Below are positions 1 through 8,514 of a stretch of 19,650 nucleotides of DNA, one piece after another (the stretch's first letter is position 1; every line of letters starts with the position of its first letter). The stretch is from Bacillota bacterium (lineage in GTDB: Bacteria; Bacillota; Sulfobacillia; RBS10-35; JAJYVN01), in assembly GCA_021791995.1 (NCBI GenBank), contig JAJYVN010000018.1, positions 1 through 19,650 on the forward strand. The letters are read 5' to 3'. The translations under genes were made by a program, and so were the position numbers. The notes beneath the pieces are model-generated. The model had not been told where the DNA came from. It ran no database searches and worked only from the letters and a program-made list of their open reading frames with translations.

Positions 1-1
1 C

Positions 2-391
2 TTTGACTCCATGGGTGCCATCCGCTCCATGCTCGGTTCGGCCGGCATGCTGGTCTGCGATGACCGGGACTGCCCGGTGCATGTCGCCTACCTCGGCGCG
101 CGCTTCTACCACCACGAGTCGTGCGGGAAGTGCACGCCGTGCCGCGAGGGAACGGGTTGGACGGAGCGCGTCCTGGAGCGAATGGAGCATGGCGGGGGAC
201 GACCGGGGGATACCGCGCTCCTGGAGTCGCTGGTGCGTGGCATTGGGGGGAAGAAGACGCTGTGTCTGTTGGGCGACTTCTCGGTGACCTATCTTGGTTC
301 AGCCTTGGCCAACTTCCGCGACGAGTTCGTGGCGCATGAGTCCGGAGGGCCCTGTCCGGTCGCGAGCCGACGGGAGGTGGCGATGCGATGA
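2..391 (+). CDS. nuoF: NADH-quinone oxidoreductase subunit F (NuoF), C-terminal part
   Basis: This is the last ~129 codons of NuoF; the frame is open to the left edge, so the FMN- and NADH-binding parts lie outside the window. NuoF oxidises NADH on FMN and passes electrons to cluster N3 in the cytoplasmic arm of complex I. The N3 ligands are visible: three cysteines in ESCGKCTPCREG (about bases 116-151) and the distal fourth cysteine in TLCLLGD (about bases 258-278). The preceding GSAGMLV segment matches the usual NuoF sequence before the cluster. The last bases, ATGA at 388-391, hold both the nuoF stop and the nuoG start, so the two genes are translationally coupled. The family assignment is secure from the cysteine pattern and gene order. 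Confidence 0.95.
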   Translation, partial: FDSMGAIRSMLGSAGMLVCDDRDCPVHVAYLGARFYHHESCGKCTPCREGTGWTERVLERMEHGGGRPGDTALLESLVRGIGGKKTLCLLGDFSVTYLGSALANFRDEFVAHESGGPCPVASRREVAMR

Positions 392-2739
392 GTGATTCCG
401 CTCCGGCGCCGCAGTTGGTCAACGTGACCATCGATGGTGCGCCATATGCTTTTCCCAAGGGGACGCTCTTAGTCGACGCGGTGCGGCAGGTGGGCCACCC
501 TGTCCCCTTCTATTGCTACCATGAAAAGCTGAAGCCAGCCGGTGCCTGCCGTGTCTGCATGGTGCAGATGGAGAGTCCCCGCGGTCCGATGATCGTCACC
601 TCCTGCACGACACCGGTCGGGGAGGGCATGCAGATTCAGACGATGTCGGATGGCGCGCGGGAGGCGAGGCGGCAGGTGCTGGAGTTTCTGCTCATCAACC
701 ACCCGCTCGACTGCCCCGTTTGTGACAAGGGCGGGGAGTGTGATCTCCAGGACTTCACGCTGCGGTATGGCCCTGGTGTGAGCCGTTTTGCCGAGCCGAA
801 GATCCACCGGATGAAGGCCCATGAACTCGGGCCGTTTCTGGTACTGGACCAGGAGCGCTGCATCCTCTGCCAGAGGTGCGTGCGCTATGAGGACGAGGTG
901 CTGGGGGAGCAAAACCTGGTGCTCCATGGTCGTGGCGATGGAACGGTCATTGATACGACGCGAGGGGAGCCGTACGCGGGGCACTTCTCTGGAAACAACA
1001 CCGAGCTCTGCCCGGTGGGGGCGCTCACGAGTCAAACCTACCGGTTCAAGGCAAGGCCCTGGGATCTTCGGCCGACGCCATCGGTGTGCCAGGGCTGCAG
1101 CCTTGGGTGCAACATCACCGTGCAGCGGCGCGGCGCAGAGATTGTGCGCCTGTTGGCGCGCGAGAACGCTGCAGTGGATGGGGGCTGGCTCTGCGACCGT
1201 GGGCGATACGGGTTCGGAACGGTTCGGGCGGATGCTCGACTGACCGCGCCGCAAGTGCGGCGCGATGGCCAGTTGGTCGCAACATCCTGGGATGCTGCGA
1301 TCGATGCGGTGCGGCAAGGATTGACCCTTCATGGGCAGAGGGGCATCGCGGTGCTGGGTGGAGCACGCTTGACGGATGAAGAGGCCTACCTTTTGGGTCG
1401 GTTGACGCGCGCGGTCCTGCGCAGTAATGATCTGGACTGGCGGACTGGGGCGCAGCGGTTTGCGGCTCCCGAAGCGATCGGTTGTCATTCAGCGCAAGTG
1501 ACCGACATCGACGCGGCGGATCTGATTGTGATCGTCGATACGCCGGTCGGTGAAGAGGTCCCGGTCCTGGCTCTCCGCCTGCGGCGTGCAGCAGCCCGTG
1601 CCGGAATCGTGGACATCGGTCCCGAGCGGAACCTCACGGTGGGCCGGGCGGAGCGCGTGGCCTGCGCACCGGAGGATTTGGCCGAGGCTGTGCGGGGGCT
1701 TACGGTGCGCGTGGCGGAGGCCAAGATGCCTCTTGTGGTGTGGAATGGCAGCGGGGACGGGGAGCTTGCCCGAGCGGTGGCCAAGCTCGGTGCACCGCTT
1801 TTGGTTCCCGGTGAGTTTGCCAATGCGCGGGGAGCCGAGGCGGCGGGACTTCTGCCCGATCTCTTGCCGGGGTATCGCTCCATGGCCGAGGCGGCGGCGG
1901 TGAGCGAGGCATGGGGTGGAGGGCCTCTGCCTGTCAAGCCAGGGCGTGCTGCGGCTGCCATTCTCGAGGCGGCGGCTCGGGGCGATCTGGGCGCGCTGTA
2001 TTTGGTGGGAAGCAATCCCTTGGGTACGTTCCCCGACGGAACGCTCGCGGCGCGGGCACTCGATACGATCCCCTTCCTGGTGGTGCAGGATCTCTTCGCG
2101 ACCGATGCGGCGGTCCATGCCGACGTGGTTCTGCCCGCACTTGGTCCCTTCGAGAAGACCGGCCATGTGACCAACCTTGCGGGGGTTCGCCAGGAGGTTC
2201 AAGCGGTGGCGCCCGGTCCGGCGGGAGCCCGGTCGGACCTGGACATCTTTGTCGCGCTTGCGGGTGCCCTAGGCGCTACGCTGCCGGCAACGGCCGCCGC
2301 GGTGGCATCGGAACAGCAGGCACTCGGTCGAGCGGAGAAGCCGGCCATGGTTACGGTTTTGGATCGTTTCACGTCCGGCCCACACGAGATCGACGGCCTC
2401 CGCCTGCTCGTTCGCACCCAGTTGTATGCGGGCGGCGGTACGGCAGCCTTTGACCCGAACCTGCACGTGGTGCGGGGGGAACCGCGGTTGCGGATCCACT
2501 CCACGGATGCGACGGCCCTTGGGCTTCGCTCCGGTCAGTTCGTGATCGCGGAGGGCGATGGAGCGAGCATGCGGGCGGTGATCGAACTGGACGATGGACT
2601 CGAACCAGGCTATGTGGCATTCGGGGCGCATACCCCGGGGGCAAACCGCATGGGGCAGCGTGTTCGCTTGGTGTTGGCGGGGGAGAACGGGCTTGCAAGC
2701 ACCGTTCCGGTTGCCGCGATGGGAGTGAATCGCCGGTGA
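388..2739 (+). CDS. nuoG: NADH-quinone oxidoreductase subunit G (NuoG)
   Basis: This is the 783-residue FeS subunit that carries electrons from NuoE/NuoF towards the quinone module. All expected cluster ligands are visible. N1b [2Fe-2S]: C43, C54, C57, C73. N5: H105, C109, C112, C118. N4: C158, C161, C164, C208. The off-path N7 cluster, absent from many complexes, appears complete: C234, C237, C241 and C269. From about residue 225 to the end the protein resembles a molybdopterin oxidoreductase fold; NuoG members have lost the cofactor, and I see no cysteine or selenocysteine ligand for a metal. The ATG overlaps the nuoF stop by 4 bases, with GGAGG about 10 bases upstream. The stop overlaps the GTG of nuoH. 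Length is normal for N7-containing NuoG. Confidence 0.97.
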   Translation: MSDSAPAPQLVNVTIDGAPYAFPKGTLLVDAVRQVGHPVPFYCYHEKLKPAGACRVCMVQMESPRGPMIVTSCTTPVGEGMQIQTMSDGAREARRQVLEFLLINHPLDCPVCDKGGECDLQDFTLRYGPGVSRFAEPKIHRMKAHELGPFLVLDQERCILCQRCVRYEDEVLGEQNLVLHGRGDGTVIDTTRGEPYAGHFSGNNTELCPVGALTSQTYRFKARPWDLRPTPSVCQGCSLGCNITVQRRGAEIVRLLARENAAVDGGWLCDRGRYGFGTVRADARLTAPQVRRDGQLVATSWDAAIDAVRQGLTLHGQRGIAVLGGARLTDEEAYLLGRLTRAVLRSNDLDWRTGAQRFAAPEAIGCHSAQVTDIDAADLIVIVDTPVGEEVPVLALRLRRAAARAGIVDIGPERNLTVGRAERVACAPEDLAEAVRGLTVRVAEAKMPLVVWNGSGDGELARAVAKLGAPLLVPGEFANARGAEAAGLLPDLLPGYRSMAEAAAVSEAWGGGPLPVKPGRAAAAILEAAARGDLGALYLVGSNPLGTFPDGTLAARALDTIPFLVVQDLFATDAAVHADVVLPALGPFEKTGHVTNLAGVRQEVQAVAPGPAGARSDLDIFVALAGALGATLPATAAAVASEQQALGRAEKPAMVTVLDRFTSGPHEIDGLRLLVRTQLYAGGGTAAFDPNLHVVRGEPRLRIHSTDATALGLRSGQFVIAEGDGASMRAVIELDDGLEPGYVAFGAHTPGANRMGQRVRLVLAGENGLASTVPVAAMGVNRR

Positions 2740-3728
2740 GTCTCGGCTACGTCCTTGTGCGCAGCGTCATCTTGGTGGTGCTTCTCCTGACTGCCTTCGC
2801 GTACGTCATGGTGCTCGAACGCAAAGTGCTTGGCTATTTCCAGTTGCGTTGGGGGCCGGTGCGGGTGGGGCCATGGGGCATGCTCCAACCATTGGCCGAT
2901 GCCATCAAGATGATGAATAAGGAGGATACGCGACCAGCGGGGGCAGATACACTGCTCTTTTACGTCGCGCCCGCCGTCGCCCTCTTCGTAGCCCTGGGTG
3001 CCTTCGCCGTGATTCCGCTGGGCCCCGTTGCCCACATCGGAAGCCTCGTTTTGCCGCTCTCGGTGGCGCATCCTGCGAGCGGTATCCTCTTTGTGTTGGC
3101 GCTGTTGTCTGTCGGGGTCTACGGCGTGAGCCTCGGTGGTTGGGCGAGCCAGAGCAAGTATGCACTGCTCGGAAGTCTGCGTGCCACGGCACAGATGGTC
3201 AGCTATGAACTGGCGCTGGGCATGGCGGTCATCTCGGCGGTGGTCCTCTACGGAACGCTGAACCTGAACACGATGGTGTCGATGCAAGGCGTGCACCTCT
3301 GGGGTGCCATTCCTGACATCCTGGGGTTTGCGATCTTCCTTGTCGGGTCGGTGGCCGAGTGCAACCGCGCGCCCTTCGACCTGGCGGAGGCGGAGGGGGA
3401 ACTGGTTGCCGGCTTTCACGTGGAGTATTCGGGGTTCCGCTTCGCCAACTTCGTCATGGCGGAATACGTGAACATGTTCACCATGAGCGCGCTTGGCGCG
3501 CTACTCTTTTTGGGTGGATGGCATGGTCCCTTTGGTCTTGGCAGTTCGGTGTGGTGGCTTCTGGCGAAGATGGCGCTGTATTTGTTCTTCTTCATGTGGG
3601 TGCGCTCGACGTTCCCGCGTTTGCGCTATGACCAATTGATGAGTTTCGGGTGGAAGCTTTTGGTGCCGCTGGGCTTCCTGAACCTGGTTTGGATCTCCAC
3701 CTTCGTGGCGTTGGGCGGATGGCATTGA
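2736..3728 (+). CDS. nuoH: NADH-quinone oxidoreductase subunit H (NuoH)
   Basis: This 330-residue multi-spanning membrane protein forms much of the quinone-binding chamber where the peripheral arm meets the membrane arm. Family hallmarks are LERKVLGYFQLRWGP (residues 27-41), the GPWGMLQPLADAIK loop (45-58), and the acidic loop AECNRAPFDLAEAEGELVAG (207-226) followed by FHVEYSG. The acid-rich loop belongs to the E-channel linking quinone chemistry to proton movement. The start is GTG within a GTGA overlap with the nuoG stop, so no separate promoter is expected. Roughly eight hydrophobic helices are visible, as usual for the family. It ends just before nuoI. Confidence 0.97.
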   Translation: MSLGYVLVRSVILVVLLLTAFAYVMVLERKVLGYFQLRWGPVRVGPWGMLQPLADAIKMMNKEDTRPAGADTLLFYVAPAVALFVALGAFAVIPLGPVAHIGSLVLPLSVAHPASGILFVLALLSVGVYGVSLGGWASQSKYALLGSLRATAQMVSYELALGMAVISAVVLYGTLNLNTMVSMQGVHLWGAIPDILGFAIFLVGSVAECNRAPFDLAEAEGELVAGFHVEYSGFRFANFVMAEYVNMFTMSALGALLFLGGWHGPFGLGSSVWWLLAKMALYLFFFMWVRSTFPRLRYDQLMSFGWKLLVPLGFLNLVWISTFVALGGWH

Positions 3729-3748
3729 GCGAGGGGACGGTGTCCAGG

Positions 3749-4228
3749 ATGCCGAAGAGCAGCAGGTTGCGCCAGTTGCGGGGACTGCCGGAGGGGCTGG
3801 GGACGACGCTGCACTATCTCTGGCGGCGGCGGGTGACGGTCGATTACCCGGAGCGGCAGCGTCCCGTGGCGGAGCGCTTTCGCGGGTTGCACATTCTGGA
3901 CCGGTACGATGACGGGCTTGAGCGGTGTGTGGGCTGCGAGTTGTGCCAGGCGGCCTGCCCAGCGCATTGCATTACGGTGGAGGCGGCCGAGAATCCGCCG
4001 GATCATCCCTTCTCCCCCGGGGAGCGGTACGGCTATCGGTACGAGATTGACCTTCTGCGCTGTATCTTCTGTGGGTTTTGCGAGGAGGCCTGTCCGACGG
4101 GGGCGATTCAGTTGACGCCACGCCACGACTTGGTGGGGTTCTCGCGGCAGGACTTTCAGGTGGACCGCGAGTGGCTTTTGGTGCCGGATCCCCGGACGGA
4201 GACTCTAGCGGAGGAGGGAGCCCGTTGA
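3749..4228 (+). CDS. nuoI: NADH-quinone oxidoreductase subunit I (NuoI)
   Basis: This ferredoxin-like subunit holds clusters N6a and N6b, which pass electrons to N2 in NuoB next to the quinone site. Two 4Fe-4S motifs are clear: C60, C63, C66, C70 (CVGCELCQAACP) and C105, C108, C111, C115 (CIFCGFCEEACP). The N terminus, with GLGTTLHYLWRRRVTVDYPE, matches the usual membrane-contact helix of NuoI. The start is uncertain. The ATG at 3749 gives the usual family length (159 residues), with GAGGGG about 12 bases upstream. An in-frame ATG at 3719 would overlap nuoH by 10 bases and add ten residues. The frame stays open into nuoH, but earlier starts look unlikely. The TGA overlaps the TTG of nuoJ. Confidence 0.95.
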   Translation: MPKSSRLRQLRGLPEGLGTTLHYLWRRRVTVDYPERQRPVAERFRGLHILDRYDDGLERCVGCELCQAACPAHCITVEAAENPPDHPFSPGERYGYRYEIDLLRCIFCGFCEEACPTGAIQLTPRHDLVGFSRQDFQVDREWLLVPDPRTETLAEEGAR

Positions 4229-4800
4229 TTGCGTTTGTCATCGTGGGATTGGCCGCGATTGCAGCTGCGATTGGCGTGGTGACTGCGCGGAATGTGGTCC
4301 ACAGTGTTCTGTGGCTGATCACGCACCTCGCGAGCCTTGCTGTTCTCTATCTGACGCTCCAGGCCACCTTCCTCGGCTTGGTGCAGGTGCTGCTGTATGC
4401 GGGGGCGGTCATGGTACTCTTCCTCTTTGTGTTGGGACTGCTCTCGACGCGTGGGGAACGGGAGGAGCCTGGAACTGGCCAACCGAAGGGCCAGACGGCT
4501 CTGGCGGTCACCGGCGCGATGATCATGGCGGCGCTCTTGATGGTGGGTGCGGCAGCGGGCGAAGCCGTACGCAGTGGTGTGCTGCCCGCAGGCTTCGGTG
4601 GGGCATCGGCCTTCGGGGTGGCACTGTTCGGTCGCTACCTCTTGCCGTTTGAGTCGACGGCATTGGCCCTGTTGATCGCGGTGGTGGGCGTCGTGGCCTT
4701 GGCCCATTCGGTTCCGGAAGAGCCGTCCGCATCGGATGGATTCGATGTGAGTCATGCGCGTGGGGCGGACTCGGCTGTGTTGGGGGGCGAGGCCAAGTGA
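4225..4800 (+). CDS. nuoJ: NADH-quinone oxidoreductase subunit J (NuoJ)
   Basis: This small membrane subunit (191 residues) lies between NuoH and the antiporter-like subunits. Its third helix carries the pi-bulge region involved in coupling; here that helix reads LVQVLLYAGAVMVLFLFVLG, a very good family match. Five hydrophobic segments are visible, followed by a hydrophilic C-terminal tail (SVPEEPSASDGFDVSHARG and on) that looks variable. I chose the TTG at 4225 because a strong GGAGG (4213-4217) lies seven bases upstream, it overlaps the nuoI stop as TTGA, and the protein then begins with its first membrane helix. An upstream in-frame ATG at 4078 would prepend an unrelated ~49-residue extension lying entirely within nuoI. 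Confidence 0.95.
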   Translation: MIAFVIVGLAAIAAAIGVVTARNVVHSVLWLITHLASLAVLYLTLQATFLGLVQVLLYAGAVMVLFLFVLGLLSTRGEREEPGTGQPKGQTALAVTGAMIMAALLMVGAAAGEAVRSGVLPAGFGGASAFGVALFGRYLLPFESTALALLIAVVGVVALAHSVPEEPSASDGFDVSHARGADSAVLGGEAK

Positions 4801-5102
4801 CCGTGGGACTGCCGCTGTATTTGGCATTGAGCACCATCCTGTTGGTCATCGGTGCCCTGGGCCTTTTGTTGCGCCGGGATCCGCTCGTGATGGTGATGTC
4901 GATCGAGATCATGTGGAATGCGGCCAACCTGGCCCTCGTCGCGACGGCGCGGCACTACGGGCAGATGGGTGGGCAGGTCTTTGCCTTTCTGGTGATTACC
5001 CTGGCCGCAGCGGATGTCGCCATTGGTCTCGGTTTGATCGTGCTCGTGGCCCGTCAGCGCGGCCGGCTGGATGCGGATCGGTTGAACTGGCTCAAGGGAT
5101 AA
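4797..5102 (+). CDS. nuoK: NADH-quinone oxidoreductase subunit K (NuoK)
   Basis: This 101-residue protein with three membrane helices is homologous to mitochondrial ND4L and to MrpC. It forms a half-channel for protons next to NuoJ and NuoN. The first conserved membrane acid is present as E37 in SIEIMWNAANL (E. coli E36). The second position, normally glutamate (E. coli E72 in AAAEAAIGL), is aspartate, D73, in AAADVAIGL. The GTG start overlaps the nuoJ stop (GTGA at 4797-4800). The hydrophilic tail RQRGRLDADRLNWLKG is slightly long. A gap of 25 bases separates it from nuoL. Confidence 0.96.
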   Translation: MTVGLPLYLALSTILLVIGALGLLLRRDPLVMVMSIEIMWNAANLALVATARHYGQMGGQVFAFLVITLAAADVAIGLGLIVLVARQRGRLDADRLNWLKG

Positions 5103-5127
5103 AGCTCTGAAGGGAGCGATTGTCGGC

Positions 5128-6966
5128 ATGGGTGTCCTGGCTCTTGTGAGCCTGGTGCTTCCCCTCCTGGGGGGCTTCGTTCTTGGTCTTGTGCCCGGTT
5201 CACGCCGGCTGGTGGGATGGATCGGTGCTGGCACGGTCGCCTTGGCGTTTTGGGCGGCCGTCGGCATGGCGTTCACTGGGGGCATGGCGTTTCCCTGGGG
5301 GAGTGGGGGAGCCCTCACGACGGGCCGGGATTGGGTCTTCGGACAGTGGGCTGCGGTGGGGTCCCTCAACATCCCGCTCGGGCTTTGGATTGATGGGTTG
5401 TCCACCGTTTTCGCGCTCGTGATCACGGGCGTGGGCCTACTGATTGTTGTCTACTCCCTCTCCTATATGGCGGGTGAGAAGGAGCGTGACTACCGCCGTT
5501 ACTTCGCGGGGATCGACCTCTTCATCGGCGCCATGCTGCTCCTGGTGCTGGCGGACAACTTCGTGCTCTTATTGATCGGCTGGGCCGGCGTGGGCTTCGC
5601 CTCCTACTTGTTGATCGGCTTTTGGTACGATCGGCCGTTGGCGGTGGTTGCCGCGCGAAAGGCCTTTATCCTGAACACGGTCGGAGACGTTGCCCTGATC
5701 CTGGCGGTTGCCGACATTGCCCTGCGCACCGGCAGCGTTCGTTTCGCGCAGGTGCTCGGCGCAGGCAGTCCCTTGTCCTCGGGAGCCGCTGGGATTGGGA
5801 TTCTGCTCTTTGTCGCCGCCGCGGCGAAGTCGGCGCAGTTTCCCCTGCAGAGTTGGCTCTCAGACGCGATGGAGGGCCCCACGCCGGTCAGTGCGCTGAT
5901 CCACGCCGCGACGATGGTGACGGCCGGGGTGTATCTGATCGCCCGTTGCGCGCTGATCTATCAGGCGAGTCCGGTTGCCGCTGGGATCGCCGGAGATCTG
6001 GCGGCCTTCACTGCATTGGGCGCGGCGGTTGCGGCGGTTGCGGCGTACGACCTCAAGCGGGGCCTTGCGTACTCCACGATGAGTCAGGTGGGGTACATGA
6101 TTGCCGGGGTCGCCTTTGGGGCGTTGGCGGCGGGTGTGAGCCACGTCATTATGCATGCCTTCTTCAAGGCCGTGCTCTTTATGTCGGCAGGCATCGTCAT
6201 GCACGCCACCGGGGATGAGCGGGATATTCGTCGCTATGGCGGCCTCGGTAAACACCTACCCCTTGCGCGGGTTGCGTTTCTGGCGGGGGCCTTGGCGCTC
6301 GCGGGGATCCCGCCCTTTGCGGGGTTCTGGAGTAAGGATGCGGTGATGGGGGCGCTACTGGCGTCGGGGCACATCGTCGCCTACCTCATGCTGGCCGCTG
6401 CGGCCCTGATCACCCCGTTCTACGCCTTCCGCCTGTATTACCTCACCTTTGGGGGCGAGCGTCGGAGTAATGTGCCGTTGCATACGACGGTGCCGCTCTC
6501 CATGCGTTGGCCGACCGCGACCCTGGCGGTATTGGCGGTGGTGGGTGGCGGTTTCGCCGTAGCGCTCCAGCGGAGCTGGGGTAGCGGTCTGGACCTGGGA
6601 AGCATGGCGATCTCCGTGGTGTTGGCGCTCATTGGTTGGGGGCTCGCCTATCGGCTGTATGGCAAGGGTGACCTCGCATCCGACCGGTGGTTACCGGAGC
6701 CGGTGGGGGCGATTCTGCGATCGGAGTACGGGTGGGAAACGCTCTGGCACTGGGCGGTGGTCGAGCCCGCCCACGCGATCGGGAAATGGGTTGTCCTCGG
6801 GTGGGACGGATCTGCGTGGCCTGCCGCCGAAGGAGCCCTGGCAGGGCTTTTGTCCCTCGGTTCCCAAGGGGTACGGCTATGGCAGTCCGGCCTTGTGCGG
6901 CGCTATGCCCTGACGATGCTTTGGGGTGCTGCCCTGCTCCTGCTGTGGGCGATCATCCGTCGCTAG
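5128..6966 (+). CDS. nuoL: NADH-quinone oxidoreductase subunit L (NuoL), lacking the TM5 glutamate
   Basis: This is the distal antiporter-like, proton-pumping subunit, 612 residues against 613 in E. coli. Hallmarks are KSAQFPLQSWLSDAMEGPTP (residues 234-253), SALIHAATMVTAGVYLIAR (255-273), HAFFKAVLF (343-351) and GFWSKDAV (399-406). K234, K347, K403/D404 and D187 match known functional positions. The surprise is GWAGVGFASYLLIGF (151-165): the glutamate of GWEGVG, which pairs with the TM7 lysine in each antiporter subunit, is A153 here (codon GCC). The C-terminal part has the length expected for the long lateral helix and final anchor. The start is an ATG with GGGAG 11 bases upstream. Identity is certain, but the effect of the substitution on pumping is unknown. 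Confidence 0.96.
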   Translation: MGVLALVSLVLPLLGGFVLGLVPGSRRLVGWIGAGTVALAFWAAVGMAFTGGMAFPWGSGGALTTGRDWVFGQWAAVGSLNIPLGLWIDGLSTVFALVITGVGLLIVVYSLSYMAGEKERDYRRYFAGIDLFIGAMLLLVLADNFVLLLIGWAGVGFASYLLIGFWYDRPLAVVAARKAFILNTVGDVALILAVADIALRTGSVRFAQVLGAGSPLSSGAAGIGILLFVAAAAKSAQFPLQSWLSDAMEGPTPVSALIHAATMVTAGVYLIARCALIYQASPVAAGIAGDLAAFTALGAAVAAVAAYDLKRGLAYSTMSQVGYMIAGVAFGALAAGVSHVIMHAFFKAVLFMSAGIVMHATGDERDIRRYGGLGKHLPLARVAFLAGALALAGIPPFAGFWSKDAVMGALLASGHIVAYLMLAAAALITPFYAFRLYYLTFGGERRSNVPLHTTVPLSMRWPTATLAVLAVVGGGFAVALQRSWGSGLDLGSMAISVVLALIGWGLAYRLYGKGDLASDRWLPEPVGAILRSEYGWETLWHWAVVEPAHAIGKWVVLGWDGSAWPAAEGALAGLLSLGSQGVRLWQSGLVRRYALTMLWGAALLLLWAIIRR

Positions 6967-7005
6967 ACCCATGGCTCGACCGGTTCGAGAGGAGGCCTTT
7001 TCCCT

Positions 7006-8514
7006 TTGTTGACCATTGTCTGGGTCATGCCCGCCGTGGGTGCGCTCTTGGCGGCCTGCGGTGGGGTTCGCTGGAGGGTGGCTGCGCCCATCAGCGCTGC
7101 GGCGGCCCTGGGTGTCTCTCTGGCACTCTGGACCCACGCAGGCCAAATCTTCACGTCGATTCGCTGGATCACTGCCTCCGGCCTGGACATCCGCTATGCC
7201 CTGGGGCTGTCAGGCCTCAGCCTCCTACTCATCTGCCTGACGCTGCTTCTGACGGTCATCGCCGGGATTGCCGGATGGTCGCTCGGCCCGAGTTTCCTGG
7301 CGTGGATCAATGTCTTGGGCGCGAGCGCCACCGGTCTGTTTCTGGCGCGCGACTTCGTTCTGTTCTACCTCTTCTGGGAGGCGATGCTCGTCCCTACGTA
7401 TTTCCTCCTGGTGGGGTGGGGTGGCACCGGCCGACGGGCAGCGGCGTGGAAGTTCCTTGTATACAACGTGGGCGGCAGCCTGTTTTTGCTCGCCGGAATC
7501 GCTGCCCTTGTTGCGTTTGGCGTGGTGATGCCAGGACAGCGCGTCTCGACCGTGGCTCTTGGATCCGGCGCGACCCTGGTCGGGCTCGCGCTGTTTGTAG
7601 GCTTCGCGGTCAAAACGCCCCTCTGGCCCGTCCACGGCTGGGTTGCCGATACCTATGCGGAACTGCCAGCGCCGGCGGCAGCTTTGGTGGCGGGTGTGCA
7701 GAGCAAAGCGGGACTCTACGGCATGCTCGCCATTCTGCTGCCCGTGTTGCCGCAGGCTGCCACAGCGCTGGCTCCCCTCATGATCGCGGTGGGTGTCGTG
7801 AGCATCTTCTATGGGGCATTTGCGGCCCTTGCTTCCCATGATCCTCGGCGCCTTTTGGCACGGTCCAGCGTCTCGCACCTCGGTCTGATCATGGTGGCGA
7901 TCGTTACGCTCCGCTCGGTCGCTCTCACCGGAGCCGTTGTGCAGATGATCACCCACGGCCTCGTCACTGCCGGTTTGTTCCTTGTGGTGGGCATTCTCGA
8001 GCAGCGGCTGGCCGGTGCGATTCGGCTCCAGGGTTTCCGCGGTCTGGCGACCCAGGCGCCCGCCTTGGCTGGTGCCCTGATGCTGCTCGGTATGGCTTCC
8101 TTGGGCCTGCCAGGGCTGGGTGGGTTCCCGGGGGAGCTCCTGATGGTGGTGGGCATTTATCGTCGCAGCGTCTTGTTGGCGGTGCTGGCGGTCATGGGCC
8201 TTGTGCTCTCTGCCGCTTACATGCTGCGCTTGATTCAGCTGGTGCTGCATGGCCCGTCCGAGGGATTGGGTTCGGTTCGGGATTTGGGGCGCATGGACCG
8301 CGTTGTGCTGGTACCGCTCGCGGGTCTCCTCTTGCTCATTGGTCTCTGGCCGAAGCCGCTTCCAGCCGAAGCCGCGATCAGCGTGCAGCAGGCGTTGTCC
8401 ACAAGGCATGTTGTGGCGCAGGTGGACCAAAGCGGGTATGCACGGCCGCGACGCAGAGTCGGTCGGGGCTTGGGCAGCGAGTTGCAGCTTGATGTGCAGG
8501 AGGCGACAAAATGA
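7006..8514 (+). CDS. nuoM: NADH-quinone oxidoreductase subunit M (NuoM)
   Basis: This is the middle antiporter-like proton channel of the membrane arm (502 residues, usual length). The functional residues look intact: E125 in FWEAMLVPTYFLL (E. coli E144), K203 in AVKTPLWPVHGW, K234 in QSKAGLYG, and the TM12 glutamate E377 in GGFPGELLM (E. coli E407). The TTG start at 7006 is supported by GGAGG at 6991-6995, ten bases upstream, and by the protein opening directly on a hydrophobic helix. The 39-base gap after nuoL is the largest inside the operon. The tail after about residue 470 is hydrophilic and arginine-rich and appears lineage-specific. The stop overlaps the nuoN start (ATGA at 8511-8514). 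Confidence 0.97.
   Translation: MLTIVWVMPAVGALLAACGGVRWRVAAPISAAAALGVSLALWTHAGQIFTSIRWITASGLDIRYALGLSGLSLLLICLTLLLTVIAGIAGWSLGPSFLAWINVLGASATGLFLARDFVLFYLFWEAMLVPTYFLLVGWGGTGRRAAAWKFLVYNVGGSLFLLAGIAALVAFGVVMPGQRVSTVALGSGATLVGLALFVGFAVKTPLWPVHGWVADTYAELPAPAAALVAGVQSKAGLYGMLAILLPVLPQAATALAPLMIAVGVVSIFYGAFAALASHDPRRLLARSSVSHLGLIMVAIVTLRSVALTGAVVQMITHGLVTAGLFLVVGILEQRLAGAIRLQGFRGLATQAPALAGALMLLGMASLGLPGLGGFPGELLMVVGIYRRSVLLAVLAVMGLVLSAAYMLRLIQLVLHGPSEGLGSVRDLGRMDRVVLVPLAGLLLLIGLWPKPLPAEAAISVQQALSTRHVVAQVDQSGYARPRRRVGRGLGSELQLDVQEATK

Noticed and set aside
469..1488. A 339-codon open frame on the - strand inside nuoG
   Set aside because: It lies wholly within nuoG, has Pro/Arg/His-rich composition and no recognisable motif. 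It is a high-GC shadow of the real gene.
4078..4224. Extended N terminus of NuoJ from an upstream ATG
   Set aside because: This stretch lies inside nuoI in another frame and does not resemble NuoJ. The TTG at 4225 has a strong ribosome binding site and starts on the first helix.
6687..7841. A 384-codon + strand open frame spanning the nuoL-nuoM junction
   Set aside because: Out of frame with both genes, rich in Arg, Cys and Gly, and interrupts two well-conserved proteins.
7225..8430. A 401-codon open frame on the - strand inside nuoM
   Set aside because: Extremely rich in Gln, His and Arg, which is the complement of a hydrophobic membrane gene. It has no start signal or fold and is a shadow.
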